Positions 8,961 through 18,556 are shown, numbered from the stretch's first letter. The stretch: DNA of 64,000 nucleotides from Methylocaldum marinum (GCF_003584645.1 NZ_AP017928.1:2456395-2520394), one strand, 5' to 3'. A program made the numbers and translations. Notes: a model not told the origin generated them from the sequence alone.

Positions 8961-9332
8961 ATGAAAATGAGCAAAACCTTATTTCTGGGCGGTTTATTGT
9001 TGACCGGTACGCTGGGCATGTCGAGCGGCGCTGTCGCTGCTGAAAACGCGGCGGGCGTCAAGGAATTCATGGGCAAGACCGTGGAGACCGCCAAACAAGC
9101 CCAGGCTGCCGCTGCCGCAGGCGACAAGGACGGCTGCCTGTCCGCCATCAAGCAGACCAAGCAGAACTACAAAGAAATCACTGGCGACGCCGCCGGCAAG
9201 CCGTTGCAGGATGCCATGAAAAAGGTTAGGGAAGCTCAGGGACTTTGCGATGCCGGAAAACCCGCCGAAGCTGCGCCGATTTTGGGCGAAGCCACTGCCG
9301 CCATGGAAAAAGTCGCCGCCGGCATTAAATAA
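8961..9332 (+). CDS. Small secreted helical protein, unknown function
   Basis: A 123-residue protein with a good Shine-Dalgarno (AGAGGAGA) before ATG 8961; an upstream in-frame ATG at 8910 would precede that ribosome site and is rejected. A signal peptide is predicted with cleavage after AVAA (about residue 27). The mature chain is almost entirely Ala/Lys/Glu-rich amphipathic helix in two repeated-looking halves, each with one cysteine (DGCLSAIKQ and GLCDAGKP). It resembles small periplasmic helical-bundle proteins but carries no haem CXXCH motif. It stands alone, is followed by a strong terminator and may be well expressed (inference). Confidence 0.65.
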   Translation: MKMSKTLFLGGLLLTGTLGMSSGAVAAENAAGVKEFMGKTVETAKQAQAAAAAGDKDGCLSAIKQTKQNYKEITGDAAGKPLQDAMKKVREAQGLCDAGKPAEAAPILGEATAAMEKVAAGIK

Positions 9333-9376
9333 GATGCACACAGCCGGGCTGTTGTGAAACAGCCGGGATGTACATG

Positions 9377-9406
9377 AGCAGGGTGCTCAACCGCCCTGCT
9401 TTTTTT
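9377..9406 (+). terminator. Rho-independent terminator
   Basis: The stem AGCAGGG (9377-9383) pairs with CCCTGCT (9394-9400) and is followed by a run of T. It ends the small secreted protein gene and also lies at the 3' end of the convergent icd gene. Confidence 0.8.
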
Positions 9407-9417
9407 GCGGCCGACGC

Positions 9418-10662
9418 TCAGGCCATTACAGCGATCAGCGCATCGGCGAACTCGCTGGTTCTGACCTCTTTGGCACCTTCCATCTGCCGGGCAAAGTCGT
9501 AAGTGACGATCTTCCGGCCGACAACGGCGCCATAAGCGTTTTTTACCGTTTCTGCAGCCTCGTGCCACCCCAGGTATTCGAGCAACATCGCCCCGCTGAA
9601 CAGCAATGATCCAGGATTAGCCTTGTCCTGCCCCGCATATTTGGGCGCTGACCCATGTGTCGCCTCGAACACGGCGATAAAATCGCCAATGTTGCCTCCG
9701 GGCGCGATGCCCACACCGCCCACTTCCGCTGCGACCGCATCCGACAGATAGTCGCCGTTCAGGTTGAGGGTTGCGATGACATCGAATTCTTTGGGACGGA
9801 GCAGCATCTGCTGGAACATGATGTCCGCGATGCGATCCTTGATGACGATCTTGCCCTCCGGCGGTTTGCCGGCGTGGAGATTGATCAAGTCCTCTTCGCT
9901 GAGGGTCTGCTCCGGGAATTCCGTGCGCGCGAGTTCATATCCCCAGTTGCGAAACGCGCCCTCGGTGAATTTCATGATATTGCCTTTGTGCACCAGGGTA
10001 ACGCTCCTGCGCCGGTGCTCGAGCGCATAACGGATGGCCTTTCGAATCAGCCGCTTGCTTCCGAATTCGCTCACCGGCTTCACGCCCAGGGCACTGCCTT
10101 CGCGGAAATCGGCCTTGAGCGTCTGTTTCAGAAACTGCTCGAGTTGAAAGGCTTCGGGCGACCCCGCCGAATACTCGATACCCGCGTAAACATCCTCGGT
10201 ATTTTCCCGAAAGATCACTACGTCCACTGCCTCGGGACGCAGCAGAGGCGACGGTACTCCCGGAAAATGACGAACCGGCCGGACACAGGCGTAGAGATCG
10301 AGCGTTTGCCGCAAAGCCACGTTGATCGACCGCATTCCGCCGCCGACAGGGGTGGTCAAAGGGCCTTTGATGGATACGACGAGGTCTTTGAGTGCGTCTA
10401 CCGCTTCGTCGGGAAAAGCGTTGCCGTAGAGGGCGGCAGCCTTTTCCCCCAGAAAGAGTTCACACCAATGAATCCTGCGCGACCTGCCGTACGCTTTGGC
10501 GACCGCGGCATCCCAGACCCGGAGACACGCGCGCATGATATCCGGACCGATGCCATCGCCTTCGGCATAACCGATGACGGGTTCCCGAGGAACATGCAGC
10601 TTGCCGTCGCGAATCCCGATCTTTTCGCCGCCGGCCGGGAGCCGAATATGCTGATAAACCAT
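9418..10662 (-). CDS. icd: NADP-dependent isocitrate dehydrogenase
   Basis: At 414 residues it is nearly the length of E. coli Icd (416) and collinear with it. Icd oxidises isocitrate to 2-oxoglutarate, CO2 and NADPH in the TCA cycle. Signatures seen: GDGIGPDIM near 36, the substrate segment [20 protein letters not shown] near 100, the phosphorylatable-serine region in it, the metal site [17 protein letters not shown] near 300, and [21 protein letters not shown] near 330. The NADP-type C-terminus [20 protein letters not shown] is present. It is monocistronic in appearance, with gshA 176 bases upstream on the same strand. Confidence 0.95.
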   Translation of the reverse strand: MVYQHIRLPAGGEKIGIRDGKLHVPREPVIGYAEGDGIGPDIMRACLRVWDAAVAKAYGRSRRIHWCELFLGEKAAALYGNAFPDEAVDALKDLVVSIKGPLTTPVGGGMRSINVALRQTLDLYACVRPVRHFPGVPSPLLRPEAVDVVIFRENTEDVYAGIEYSAGSPEAFQLEQFLKQTLKADFREGSALGVKPVSEFGSKRLIRKAIRYALEHRRRSVTLVHKGNIMKFTEGAFRNWGYELARTEFPEQTLSEEDLINLHAGKPPEGKIVIKDRIADIMFQQMLLRPKEFDVIATLNLNGDYLSDAVAAEVGGVGIAPGGNIGDFIAVFEATHGSAPKYAGQDKANPGSLLFSGAMLLEYLGWHEAAETVKNAYGAVVGRKIVTYDFARQMEGAKEVRTSEFADALIAVMA

Positions 10663-10838
10663 GACAACCTCCGCCAGGTACCTTACGAATCGGATTTCGG
10701 CCGACGCCGAAAATCCGAAGGACGAGATGCCGGTTGGAACGGACGCTGGTACTTTAAAGCCTATCCGGACAGGCTTTCAAAAACCCTCCGAGCAAACCGA
10801 GCGAGCGGCCTGTCGAGATAGGTTTTGAATGTATCTCT

Positions 10839-12416
10839 TTAAGCTTGGGCAAAATAGCGCTGTAAAAATTCGTCGAAAGGAAGCTTGTCGTCGGCTTCAA
10901 TGCGCATCTGCTCCTCAAGGGATTCCTCCGTCAACCGGCGAAGAAACTCGGATCGCTCGGCCGACAGGAAACGGTCACGCAATGCCCGCGCATGTTCGCT
11001 CGATATCCGCAGCGCATACTCATCGAAAGATTCACGGTTCGCCCTCATCTCGGCGAGCATCCGGGCCGAGGGCGTCAGCGCCGGATCGGAAAACAAAGCA
11101 GTTTGCTGCTCGAGAATGCCGGTATAAGGTCTGGACCGGTCTCCAGCATCCAGAATTTCGGCTATGCCTCGCATGGCGTCCAGAATTTCCTCGGCCCAGT
11201 CCTTCAACGGAACCTCTCGGCCGCTCCGCAAGAGCCTGAACCCGGGCATACGGCCGCAACAGGCCACCGCAAGGCCGTTCTGACCGGCTTCCGCCTTTTC
11301 CGCGGAAGCGATCGGGGGACTCGGCTCCAAAAGACAGAAAAGTAGAAAGATCTCCAGGAAACGTAGCTGCTCCAGGCTTACTCCGGCAGAACCGAAACAT
11401 CCCAGATCCAGCGATCTGAGCTCCAGATAACGCACTCCGCGGCGCTTGAGGGCGAGCGTGGGTTTCTCGCCGGACTCCGCGATCTGTTTGGGACGGACGA
11501 CGCTGTAATACTCGTTTTCGATTTGCAGGATATTGCTGTTCAGCTGACGGTAGTCTCCATCCACCTTGACCCCGATCTCGCGGTAAAGTGGATACGGCGT
11601 CGCTATGGCCCCGCCTAGGCTCGCAACATAATCGTCGAGGCTATTGAATGAAATCTCCAGCCTTGCCTGACTATCATTCTTGTATCCGATGTCGCTCATG
11701 CGCAGCGAGGTCGCATAAGGACGGAAAAGCGTTCGGGCGTCGAATTCCGAGAATCTCGACGCAAGATATTCGCGCCCGGCAAAAAACGATTTGCCGAAAG
11801 CCGGGGATGCGCCGAACAAATAAATCGTCAGCCATCCGTAGCGATGGACATTGCGCACGATGCCGAAATAGTTTTCCGAAATGAAGCCGGACAAGGATTC
11901 GCCGCCGCCCTCCAGCTCCCGCAAGACCGGCCACAAGGCTTCGTTGACGGAATAATTGAAATGAACGCCGGCGATGGCCTGCATCATTCGTCCGTAGCGA
12001 TAGGCGAGTCCGCGCCGGTAGATGTGTTTCATCCGGCCGATATTGGAGGTTCCGTATTCCGCGATGGGAATGCTTTCGTCGCCGGCGACGCCGCAGGGCA
12101 TGGAAGTCGCGAGTAAAATCTCGTCCCCGACGTTACGGTACACGAAGGTATGCAGGTCTTTAAGAAACCGCAGCGTTTCCGCGGGATCGGCATAAGGCGG
12201 CGTAATCAGCTCGATCAGTGCCTCGGAATAATCCGTGGTGATATAGGGGTGGGTCAGCGCCGATCCTACGCCGATCGGATGCGGCGTATGCGCGATAATA
12301 CCGTCGGACGTTAGCCGGAGGCTTTCTTTCTCCAGCCCTTTCAGCCCGTCCCTCAGCAAATGTTGCTGGCCGGCATGAATAAGCTGGTTAAGCCGGGAGT
12401 CTGTGCGTTGGCTCAA
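10839..12416 (-). CDS. gshA: Glutamate-cysteine ligase
   Basis: The 525-residue enzyme catalyses ATP-dependent joining of glutamate and cysteine, the first step of glutathione synthesis. It belongs to the gammaproteobacterial GshA class (E. coli about 518 residues). Seen: the N-terminal GLEKESLRL motif near 27-35 that supplies metal ligands, TTDYSEALIELITP near 60, the cysteine-binding GVHFNYSV region near 148, and RYLELRSLDLGCFGSAGVS near 330. The ATG at 12416 is the natural start because conserved sequence begins soon after. A 160-base gap upstream to the DUF2782 gene shows no obvious element. Confidence 0.95.
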   Translation of the reverse strand: MSQRTDSRLNQLIHAGQQHLLRDGLKGLEKESLRLTSDGIIAHTPHPIGVGSALTHPYITTDYSEALIELITPPYADPAETLRFLKDLHTFVYRNVGDEILLATSMPCGVAGDESIPIAEYGTSNIGRMKHIYRRGLAYRYGRMMQAIAGVHFNYSVNEALWPVLRELEGGGESLSGFISENYFGIVRNVHRYGWLTIYLFGASPAFGKSFFAGREYLASRFSEFDARTLFRPYATSLRMSDIGYKNDSQARLEISFNSLDDYVASLGGAIATPYPLYREIGVKVDGDYRQLNSNILQIENEYYSVVRPKQIAESGEKPTLALKRRGVRYLELRSLDLGCFGSAGVSLEQLRFLEIFLLFCLLEPSPPIASAEKAEAGQNGLAVACCGRMPGFRLLRSGREVPLKDWAEEILDAMRGIAEILDAGDRSRPYTGILEQQTALFSDPALTPSARMLAEMRANRESFDEYALRISSEHARALRDRFLSAERSEFLRRLTEESLEEQMRIEADDKLPFDEFLQRYFAQA

Positions 12417-12577
12417 GCGCGAATTATCCTTGGTGTTGTTCTTGAAGGCGGGATGACTTGTGAAACCGCGGGATGGAAATCCCGATTCGACGCGCTACAA
12501 AACCGCCGAACCGGTTTTCATTCTATCAGAGAAGGCCAATTAGCCTGTACAGTTAAGTAGCTCGACTTCAGTGTCAT

Positions 12578-12907
12578 TCACCAACTGAACAGTACCCATT
12601 GAGGAATCCGGATGTCATCCTCCAGATCGCTGCGCCGCACGTCCATATTGCCGTCGCCGTCGGTGTCCACGAGATAATAGGGCGGCCCGACGGCCGGCTT
12701 GATCCTGACCATGTAAAGCCGATTGTTGATACGGTATTCTTCGATAGTATCCTTACCCCGACGGATAATCGTTACATCCGGCTCCAAGGGTTCGCCGCTC
12801 TCGACCTGTGGCGGAATATCCGGTGGCTCGGGCACCGGAGCGAGTTCTTGCTGAGCCTGGACGGAGGCCGCCGCAATCAAAAGACATACGAAAAGTTTCC
12901 GTGACAT
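12578..12907 (-). CDS. DUF2782 family secreted protein
   Basis: A 109-residue product with a signal peptide (MSRKLFVCLLIAAASVQAQ, cleavage about residue 19), a short Pro/Glu-rich linker and a domain beginning EPDVTIIRRGKDTIEEYRINNRLYMVRIKPAVGPPYYLVDTDGDG, which is the recognisable DUF2782 pattern. The ending IPQWVLFSW is also typical. The domain is found as a small single-domain exported protein in gammaproteobacteria with no assigned activity. It is single and divergent from the tetR gene at 13202. Confidence 0.8.
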   Translation of the reverse strand: MSRKLFVCLLIAAASVQAQQELAPVPEPPDIPPQVESGEPLEPDVTIIRRGKDTIEEYRINNRLYMVRIKPAVGPPYYLVDTDGDGNMDVRRSDLEDDIRIPQWVLFSW

Positions 12908-13201
12908 GGTGAAGCCTGCAAAAAGGACTGGGTTTCAAAGTTCGCCAATGATAGTACAGATCCCATCGAGAAATCCGATTTCGTGGACGTACGTATTGAA
13001 GACGACTGAATTACCGAATTCGCTTGTCCGCACACGGGTCGGACATTATCTGGTAGACCGCATCCCCGCGGGGATTATCCTACCCCTCGGATTGCCCTCG
13101 AGCCGCCTGAAGCGAGACGGGGATGACACCTCGGCTATCCGTTTTTTGAAAAAAACCAGCACCGAAACTCCAAATTTCCGAGATCGCAAACCGATATCGC
13201 C
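12908..13201. other. Divergent intergenic region
   Basis: A 294-base gap between DUF2782 and the TetR gene. The only structure seen is a short perfect palindrome ATCCCCGCGGGGAT near 13063-13076, which could be part of an operator or chance. No RNA gene or ORF is supported. Confidence 0.3.
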
Positions 13202-13810
13202 ATGGCCAGACGAAGTGACCATAGCCGCGATGAAATGCGCGCGATGGCTTTAGAAGCAGCCGAAACGATCGTCGCGCGTGAAGGCGCGGCAGGCCTCAGT
13301 ACGCGCAAGATCGCCAACGAAATCGGCTACACCGTCGGTAGCCTTTACTTGATTTTCGAGAACTTGGACGACTTGATTTTTCAGGTGAACGCCCGAACCT
13401 TGGACGAATTGGCACTCGAACTCGATCGGGCGAGGGCTCGGAAAAGCGAAACCGATGCCGTTCTGGTCGAACTCGGCCTTACCTATCTTCGCTTTGCCGC
13501 TTCGCACCGTGGACGCTGGGATCTGATCTTCGGGCACGGCTCCCCGGCGAAGACCGCAATGCCCGACTGGTACCGCGGCCGCATCCCGGTCTTGTTCGAC
13601 CGAGTCGAAAAAATACTCTCCGAGCTCGCTCCGGCACGGAAACCGGAGGAAGTCGCGCTGGCCGCTCGCGCACTCTGGGGCGGCGTGCACGGGATCTGCA
13701 CCCTGGCGCTTACCGACCGCCTGAACATCACCGGTCTTCCGGATGCCGAGAAACTGACGGTTTCGCTGATGGAGAATTTTTTGTCGGGCTGGATGCGGCA
13801 GAATTATTGA
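13202..13810 (+). CDS. TetR/AcrR-family transcriptional regulator
   Basis: A 202-residue repressor-type protein. The N-terminal helix-turn-helix spans about 10-58 with the TetR signature LSTRKIANEIGYTVGSLYLIF. The C-terminal ligand/dimer domain includes the RFAASHRGRWDLIFGH stretch and ARALWGGVHGICTLAL, characteristic of the WHG subgroup. The ligand is unknown. TetR proteins commonly regulate a neighbour: candidates are the DUF2782 gene upstream (divergent) or the MoeB-like gene starting 44 bases downstream, which may be in the same transcript. Confidence 0.85.
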   Translation: MARRSDHSRDEMRAMALEAAETIVAREGAAGLSTRKIANEIGYTVGSLYLIFENLDDLIFQVNARTLDELALELDRARARKSETDAVLVELGLTYLRFAASHRGRWDLIFGHGSPAKTAMPDWYRGRIPVLFDRVEKILSELAPARKPEEVALAARALWGGVHGICTLALTDRLNITGLPDAEKLTVSLMENFLSGWMRQNY

Positions 13811-13854
13811 CGGTAAACTGTCTTGTTTTCCGAACGGGCATCAACACCAAACTG

Positions 13855-14604
13855 ATGGATGATAATCAACTCTTACGTTACAGCAGACAGATTCTGCTTC
13901 CCCAGATCGATGTCGAGGGGCAGGACAAGCTGCTCGATTCCCGTGCATTGATTATCGGCCTCGGCGGGCTGGGCTCGCCCGCAGCCATGTACCTCGCTGC
14001 CGCAGGCGTCGGCAGCCTCGTCCTGAACGATTACGATACCGTGGAATTATCCAATCTTCAGCGGCAGATCGCGCACTTCACGGATCATATCGGAGAACCC
14101 AAAGCCATTTCCGCAGCCAAGACTCTGGGACGCCTAAACCCCGATGTCCGCATCACGGCACTCACGGCCCGCCTGGAAGGAACGCAGTTGGAACGGGAAA
14201 TCGCGAGCGCCGATGTCGTACTGGATTGCTCCGACAACTTCGCCACCCGGTTCGCCATCAACAGGGCTTGCGTAAAAACGCGAACTCCGTTGGTGTCCGG
14301 GGCGGTGATCCGCTTCGAGGGACAGTTGGCTGTATTCACGCCGGGTAACGGAAACAACCCCTGTTACAACTGTCTGTACGCCGATCAGGGCGAACTCGCG
14401 GAAAGCTGCGTGCAAAGCGGCGTGTTGGCTCCTTTGCCGGGAATCATCGGTAGCCTTCAGGCTCTGGAGGCCATTAAAGTGCTTTCCGGCCTGGGCGAGA
14501 CGCTGAAGGGCCGGCTACTTCTGCTCGACGCACTGAGCATGGAATGGAATCAGATGACTCTGAAGAGAAACCCTGAGTGTCCGACTTGCGGGGAATCGGC
14601 TTGA
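13855..14604 (+). CDS. moeB: MoeB/ThiF/HesA-family adenylyltransferase
   Basis: 249 residues from ATG 13855; an upstream TTG at 13807 overlaps tetR and is not favoured. The enzyme family adenylates the C-terminal Gly-Gly of a ubiquitin-like sulfur carrier (MoaD or ThiS) so it can be thiolated. Seen: LLRYSRQILLPQID opening, the ATP P-loop GLGGLGSPAAMYLAAAG near 35-51, the arginine finger region SNLQRQIAHFT, DCSDNFATRF, two zinc cysteine pairs (CYNCLY and CPTCGES), and AESCVQSGVLAPLPG with a candidate catalytic cysteine. MoeB and ThiF cannot be separated from sequence alone; MoeB is preferred by overall likeness. Confidence 0.8.
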   Translation: MDDNQLLRYSRQILLPQIDVEGQDKLLDSRALIIGLGGLGSPAAMYLAAAGVGSLVLNDYDTVELSNLQRQIAHFTDHIGEPKAISAAKTLGRLNPDVRITALTARLEGTQLEREIASADVVLDCSDNFATRFAINRACVKTRTPLVSGAVIRFEGQLAVFTPGNGNNPCYNCLYADQGELAESCVQSGVLAPLPGIIGSLQALEAIKVLSGLGETLKGRLLLLDALSMEWNQMTLKRNPECPTCGESA

Positions 14605-14656
14605 ACCGCCCCTTCGATAGCCGCTGATTTCCCCCGGCAACCGGGAATATCTCCCG

Positions 14657-14685
14657 TTGCTTTCGTAGATGCTGATACGTATACT
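14657..14685 (+). promoter_or_regulatory. Sigma-70-like promoter of pqqA
   Basis: TTGCTT (-35, 14657-14662) and TATACT (-10, 14680-14685) are separated by exactly 17 bases. This would start transcription near 14692, leaving a leader of about 60 bases before the pqqA Shine-Dalgarno GGAGG at 14738-14742. Confidence 0.55.
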
Positions 14686-14751
14686 TTGCGGCGAGCTTTT
14701 AAAGCCATTTAAACTAAAGCTACAAATCCGTTTTTTTGGAGGATATCCGAA

Positions 14752-14826
14752 ATGAGATGGGAAAAACCGAACTACAACGACCTGCGTTTTGGCTTCGAAG
14801 TCACGATGTACATCTACAACCGCTAA
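14752..14826 (+). CDS. pqqA: PQQ precursor peptide PqqA
   Basis: A 24-residue ORF with an excellent Shine-Dalgarno (GGAGG, 9 bases before ATG). The peptide contains the conserved core FEVTMYIYNR. Glu16 and Tyr20 are in the canonical E-x-x-x-Y spacing; they are cross-linked by PqqE/PqqD, and their atoms become pyrroloquinoline quinone. PQQ is the cofactor of the periplasmic methanol dehydrogenases of methanotrophs. The N-terminus MRWEKPNYNDLRFG acts as leader for PqqD binding. The gene is too short for most gene finders but unmistakable, directly upstream of pqqB. Confidence 0.97.
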   Translation: MRWEKPNYNDLRFGFEVTMYIYNR

Positions 14827-14846
14827 TCCGCCGGTTGAATCCCTGA

Positions 14847-14880
14847 ACGGGGCTCCACAGCAATGTAGGGCCCCGTTTTT
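14847..14880 (+). terminator. Attenuator-type terminator between pqqA and pqqB
   Basis: The stem ACGGGGC (14847-14853) pairs with GCCCCGT (14870-14876), followed by TTTTT and, after CG, TTTT. Placed 20 bases after the pqqA stop, it fits partial termination that would make pqqA mRNA more abundant than pqqB-E, as described in other PQQ producers. Confidence 0.75.
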
Positions 14881-14927
14881 CGTTTTGAAGGCTCCTCCGA
14901 AAGCTCCTTTGCTTAGCAACCACCGAA

Positions 14928-15842
14928 ATGAAAGTCCGAGTGTTGGGCGCCGGCGCGGGCGGCGGGTTCCCGCAGTGGAACTGTAACTGCCATAACTGCT
15001 CCAGGCTTCGCCGGGGCGAAGTCAAGACCAGATCGCGCACTCAATCGTCGATTGCCGTCAGCAGCGACAACGAAAATTGGGTGCTTTTCAACGCTTCCCC
15101 CGATATCCGAACCCAATTGGAGGCGTTTCCGGCCATCCACCCGAGACACGGCATCCGCGACAGCGGGATCAAAGCCATCATCCTGATCGACAGCCAGATC
15201 GATCACACGACGGGTCTGTTGATGTTGCGCGAGTCCACGCGGCCTCTCGAAATCTATTGCAGCGAAATGGTGAAACAGGACCTCTCGACCGGATTTCCGG
15301 TATTCAAAATGCTGGAGCACTATTGCGGCGTCAATCATCATGCCACGCCCCTGGACGGCAGCGCTTTCACCATTCCCGAAATTCCCGACCTGAAGTTCCA
15401 TACCCACTCGCTTAAAAGCAAGGCTCCGCCTTATTCGCCTCATCGACACGATCCCCACGAAGGAGACAATATCGGCGTCATCGTCGAGCAGATTTCCTCG
15501 GGCAAGAAACTTTATTACGCACCGGGACTCGGAGAGATAGAACCTCACGTTTCCGAGGCCATGCGACAGGTGGATTGTCTATTGGTCGATGGAACGTTTT
15601 GGCAAGAAGACGAAATGGGCCGCGCCGGTATTTGCGACAAACTGGCCCGAGATATGGGACATCTCCCGCAATCGGGTCCTGATGGCATGATCGAGGTGCT
15701 GAAAAATGTGTCGAGAGCACGGAAGTTTTTGATTCATATCAATAATACCAATCCGATCCTGGACGAAGATTCGCCGGAGCGAAAAGCGCTTACCGCAGCG
15801 GGCATCGACGTTGCCCACGACGGCCTGGAAATCGACCTGTGA
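14928..15842 (+). CDS. pqqB: PQQ biosynthesis protein PqqB
   Basis: The 304-residue metallo-beta-lactamase-fold protein matches PqqB throughout, opening with [19 protein letters not shown] and the two CNCHNC cysteines, then [22 protein letters not shown] and [15 protein letters not shown]. It retains the modified metal site (DHTTGL) and [11 protein letters not shown]. PqqB is proposed to oxidise the cross-linked tyrosine intermediate before the PqqC step. It lies 101 bases after pqqA beyond the attenuator and 8 bases before pqqC, in one operon. Confidence 0.96.
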   Translation: MKVRVLGAGAGGGFPQWNCNCHNCSRLRRGEVKTRSRTQSSIAVSSDNENWVLFNASPDIRTQLEAFPAIHPRHGIRDSGIKAIILIDSQIDHTTGLLMLRESTRPLEIYCSEMVKQDLSTGFPVFKMLEHYCGVNHHATPLDGSAFTIPEIPDLKFHTHSLKSKAPPYSPHRHDPHEGDNIGVIVEQISSGKKLYYAPGLGEIEPHVSEAMRQVDCLLVDGTFWQEDEMGRAGICDKLARDMGHLPQSGPDGMIEVLKNVSRARKFLIHINNTNPILDEDSPERKALTAAGIDVAHDGLEIDL

Positions 15843-15850
15843 GAGACACC

Positions 15851-16576
15851 ATGAGCGAGCCTACACCCTGGACTCGAGAAGAATTCGAAGCCCAATTACG
15901 TGCAAAAGAAGCGTATTACCACATCAACCACCCCTACCATGTGCTCATGGCTGACGGCAAGCTCAGCAAGGAGCAGATTCAGGGGTGGGTTGCGAACCGC
16001 TTCTACTATCAAATCAAGATTCCGGTCAAGGATTCGGCCATTCTGGCCAACTGCCCAGACCGCGAAACCCGTCGCCAGTGGATTCAGCGCATACACGACC
16101 ACGATGGCTGGGGCGAGGATGCCGGCGGCATAGAAGCCTGGACTCGCCTCGGCGTGGCTGTCGGAATTCCCCGCGACGAGCTCTGGTCGCTGAAGCATGT
16201 GTTGCCCGGCGTGCGTTTCGCGGTAGACGCTTACGTCAATTTCGCCCGCCGGGCCTCCTGGCAGGAAGCCGCCTGTTCGTCGCTGACCGAGCTGTTCGCG
16301 CCCACGATACACAAGCAGCGCTTGTCCGGCTGGCCCGATCTCTATCCGTGGATTGACCAAGAAGGGCTGGCCTATTTCCGGAAACGGGTTAGCCAGGCCA
16401 GCCGCGACGTGGAACACGGTCTCGCCATCACGCTGGATTATTTCAAGACCCGCGAACAACAGGAGCGTGCGCTGGAGATCCTGCAATTCAAGCTGGACAT
16501 CCTGTGGAGTATGCTGGACGCGATGTACCTGGCTTACATCGAAAACATGCCGCCGTACTTCAACATCAAGGCGTAG
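15851..16576 (+). CDS. pqqC: PQQ synthase PqqC
   Basis: 241 residues from ATG 15851 ([12 protein letters not shown]); a GTG at 15839 would overlap pqqB and is less likely. PqqC is a cofactor-free oxidase that carries out the final ring closure and eight-electron oxidation to PQQ using O2. Typical stretches: [57 protein letters not shown] and [11 protein letters not shown] near the C-terminus. Unlike many compact pqq operons, the following gene is 158 bases away, separated by palindromic repeats. Confidence 0.96.
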   Translation: MSEPTPWTREEFEAQLRAKEAYYHINHPYHVLMADGKLSKEQIQGWVANRFYYQIKIPVKDSAILANCPDRETRRQWIQRIHDHDGWGEDAGGIEAWTRLGVAVGIPRDELWSLKHVLPGVRFAVDAYVNFARRASWQEAACSSLTELFAPTIHKQRLSGWPDLYPWIDQEGLAYFRKRVSQASRDVEHGLAITLDYFKTREQQERALEILQFKLDILWSMLDAMYLAYIENMPPYFNIKA

Positions 16577-16621
16577 ACGCTCGCGGGCGAGCAGCAATCG
16601 TTAGCGCGCCTCATTCATTAC

Positions 16622-16686
16622 CGCCACCCCTCTCTCAACGGGAGGGAGGCGTGGCGGCGACTCGTCCGCCCGCGAAGTTCGCGGGC
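16622..16686. repeat. Pair of palindromic repeats between pqqC and pqqD
   Basis: First hairpin: CGCCAC (16622-16627) with GTGGCG (16651-16656) enclosing a CCTCTC/GGGAGGG inner stem, similar in composition to the clover-leaf family at 7.4 kb. Second: GCCCGCGAA (16668-16676) with TTCGCGGGC (16678-16686), a 9-base stem on a single-base loop. No T-run follows, so they look like REP-type elements or mRNA stabilisers rather than terminators. Confidence 0.65.
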
Positions 16687-16734
16687 GCAAAGACATACGA
16701 AAGAAAGATAGCCACTGCCTTGGTGTAACGCAAC

Positions 16735-17016
16735 ATGCCCTTAGACCCCAAAAATCGATTCACCTTCTCGCCTCTGCATCGACTGCAATGGGAGGAAGCT
16801 CAGCAGCGTTATGTGATCCTCTATCCGGAAGGTTTGGTGGAGTTGAACACGCCCGCAGCCGAAATCCTCAAGCTATGCGACGGTACGCGAGATTTGGACG
16901 AAATTGTTTCGGAACTTGAGATAAAATTCGAAACGACCGGTCTAAGGGACGATATTTCCGAACTCCTGCAATCAGCCTTAGATAATGGTTGGATCAGACA
17001 AACTCCCCGTCAGTAG
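16735..17016 (+). CDS. pqqD: PqqA-binding chaperone PqqD
   Basis: The 93-residue protein has the PqqD winged-helix-like RRE fold: [38 protein letters not shown] followed by helical [13 protein letters not shown] and the C-terminal ALDNGWI helix. PqqD binds the PqqA peptide and presents it to the radical SAM enzyme PqqE. The gene overlaps pqqE by 32 bases in a different frame, so translation of the two partners is coupled. Confidence 0.95.
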   Translation: MPLDPKNRFTFSPLHRLQWEEAQQRYVILYPEGLVELNTPAAEILKLCDGTRDLDEIVSELEIKFETTGLRDDISELLQSALDNGWIRQTPRQ

Positions 17017-18115
17017 TCCGCGCTGGCTGCTGGCCGAACTCACCTATGCCTGTCCGCTGCAGTGTCCCTACTGCTCCAATCCGGTGGACTTCGCCAAACA
17101 TGCGGACGAACTCGATACCCAGGACTGGCTCAGAGTATTTTCCGAGGCCCGCGCCATGGGAGCCGTACAGCTCGGCTTGTCGGGCGGCGAACCGCTGATC
17201 CGCCAAGACTTGCCGATCCTCGTTGGGCACGCCCGGGAACTAGGCTACTACGTCAACCTGATCACCTCCGGTTACAAGCTCGACGAAACCAGAATTGCCG
17301 AGCTCAAGGAAGCCGGGCTGGACCATATCCAAGTCAGTATTCAGGCGCCTGAAAAAACCCTGAATAACTTTCTGGCCGGTACCGATTCCTTCGAACAGAA
17401 GAAAGAGGTGGCACGCCTGGTCAAGAAACATGGCTATCCCATGGTGCTGTGCGTGGTAATCCATCGCGAGAATATCCACCTCATGCGCGAAATTCTCGAC
17501 ATGGCCGTCGAACTGGAAGCCGATTATCTTGAATTGGCAAATACTCAGTATTACGGCTGGGCGCATCTCAACCGCGACCGCCTGCTGCCGACCCGTGAAC
17601 AATTCCGGGAGGCCGAGGCCATCGCCCAGGACTACAAGGAAAAGCTCAAGGGCAAAATGAAGATTTACTACGTCGTGCCGGACTACTACGAAGACCGGCC
17701 GAAGGCCTGCATGAACGGCTGGGGAACGACGTTTCTGACCATCGCACCGGACGGCCTCGCCCTGCCCTGCCACGAAGCCCGTTCGCTGCCCGGGCTTGAC
17801 TGTCCCAACGTGCGCGACATGAGCATACGCGACATCTGGCTCCACTCGGATGCCTTCAACAGGTTTCGCGGCTACGATTGGATGAAGGAACCGTGCCGGT
17901 CTTGTCCGGAGAAGACCAAGGATTTCGGCGGCTGCCGCTGCCAGGCCTATCTTTTCACCGGCGACATGGCCGCCGCCGATCCGGTATGCAGCAAATCGCC
18001 CCACCGCAGCGCGGTATCGGAAGCGATCGCCAGCGCACGCTCGGCATTCGAAGCCAATGAACCAAAACCCTTGGTGTTCCGCAATGCCAAGAACTCCAAA
18101 TCGCTGAGCGGCTGA
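16985..18115 (+). CDS. pqqE: PqqA peptide cyclase PqqE (radical SAM)
   Basis: The 376-residue radical SAM enzyme forms the Glu-Tyr carbon-carbon bond in PqqA. The SAM cluster motif CPLQCPYC lies at about 23-30 (C-x3-C-x2-C), followed by [11 protein letters not shown]. The C-terminal SPASM region supplies auxiliary Fe-S ligands: [29 protein letters not shown] and VCSKSPH. The ATG at 16985 lies within pqqD, and the N-terminus [17 protein letters not shown] is family-typical. It is the last gene of the operon; a 441-base non-coding stretch follows. Confidence 0.96.
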   Translation: MVGSDKLPVSSPRWLLAELTYACPLQCPYCSNPVDFAKHADELDTQDWLRVFSEARAMGAVQLGLSGGEPLIRQDLPILVGHARELGYYVNLITSGYKLDETRIAELKEAGLDHIQVSIQAPEKTLNNFLAGTDSFEQKKEVARLVKKHGYPMVLCVVIHRENIHLMREILDMAVELEADYLELANTQYYGWAHLNRDRLLPTREQFREAEAIAQDYKEKLKGKMKIYYVVPDYYEDRPKACMNGWGTTFLTIAPDGLALPCHEARSLPGLDCPNVRDMSIRDIWLHSDAFNRFRGYDWMKEPCRSCPEKTKDFGGCRCQAYLFTGDMAAADPVCSKSPHRSAVSEAIASARSAFEANEPKPLVFRNAKNSKSLSG

Positions 18116-18556
18116 ACGCCGTTATCGATACAAAAAGCCGTGCATGCTACGAGGGTGAATCGGGCAGATCTTGCTTAATCTTGACGGGCTCGTTTACGCT
18201 TTTGGGGGATGTATCGCCAAACAAGTGAAGGACCTCGGGAACCCGCCCTTCGGGAACGATCGCGACTCAAGTCCTCGTAGGTCGGCAATCCTTTGCCGGC
18301 ACCGCCGTCGGGCCGAGGATTTCGTCGGCAAAGAATTGCCGACCTTACTCGAGATTTCCCGTTGCTCAGATAGAAGATGCGCTGCAGGCCGTACTCCGCT
18401 TACGGACTTTCCCTTCGCCGGCTTAACGGCGGCTCTCCTGGGCCGACATTTCCGCATCCCGATTCGAGGATTCGGCACGAGCCTTCAAAACGCGAAATGG
18501 CTTGCTTCACCGACAAACATAGCGTTAGAGCTTTCCGTAGCCACGTATTTCGCAAT
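18116..18556. other. Intergenic region with palindromic repeat
   Basis: A 441-base gap between the 3' ends of convergent pqqE and ubiX. It contains the repeat copy at 18258-18382 and short GC-rich inverted repeats (for example CCCGCCCTTCGGGAAC near 18242). Open frames here have no recognisable product and contain the repeat, so no gene is called. Confidence 0.6.
18258..18382. repeat. Dispersed palindromic element (copy 2)
   Basis: It contains a GACTCAAG...CGTAGGTCGGCAATCC left half like the copies at 36.7 and 63.6 kb, an opposing GTCGGCAAAGAATTGCCGACC arm at 18324-18344 and a degenerate right end AGATAGAAGATGCGCT resembling the TAGCGCATCTTC-type terminus at 53.7 kb. It lies between convergent genes. 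Confidence 0.7.

Noticed and set aside
9655..10821. Plus-strand frame (388 codons) opposite icd
   Set aside because: Antisense of the conserved icd gene; no domain and biased composition.
13063..13076. Operator for the TetR protein at the ATCCCCGCGGGGAT palindrome
   Set aside because: A 14-base GC-rich palindrome is not rare at this base composition, and there is no second copy to support it.
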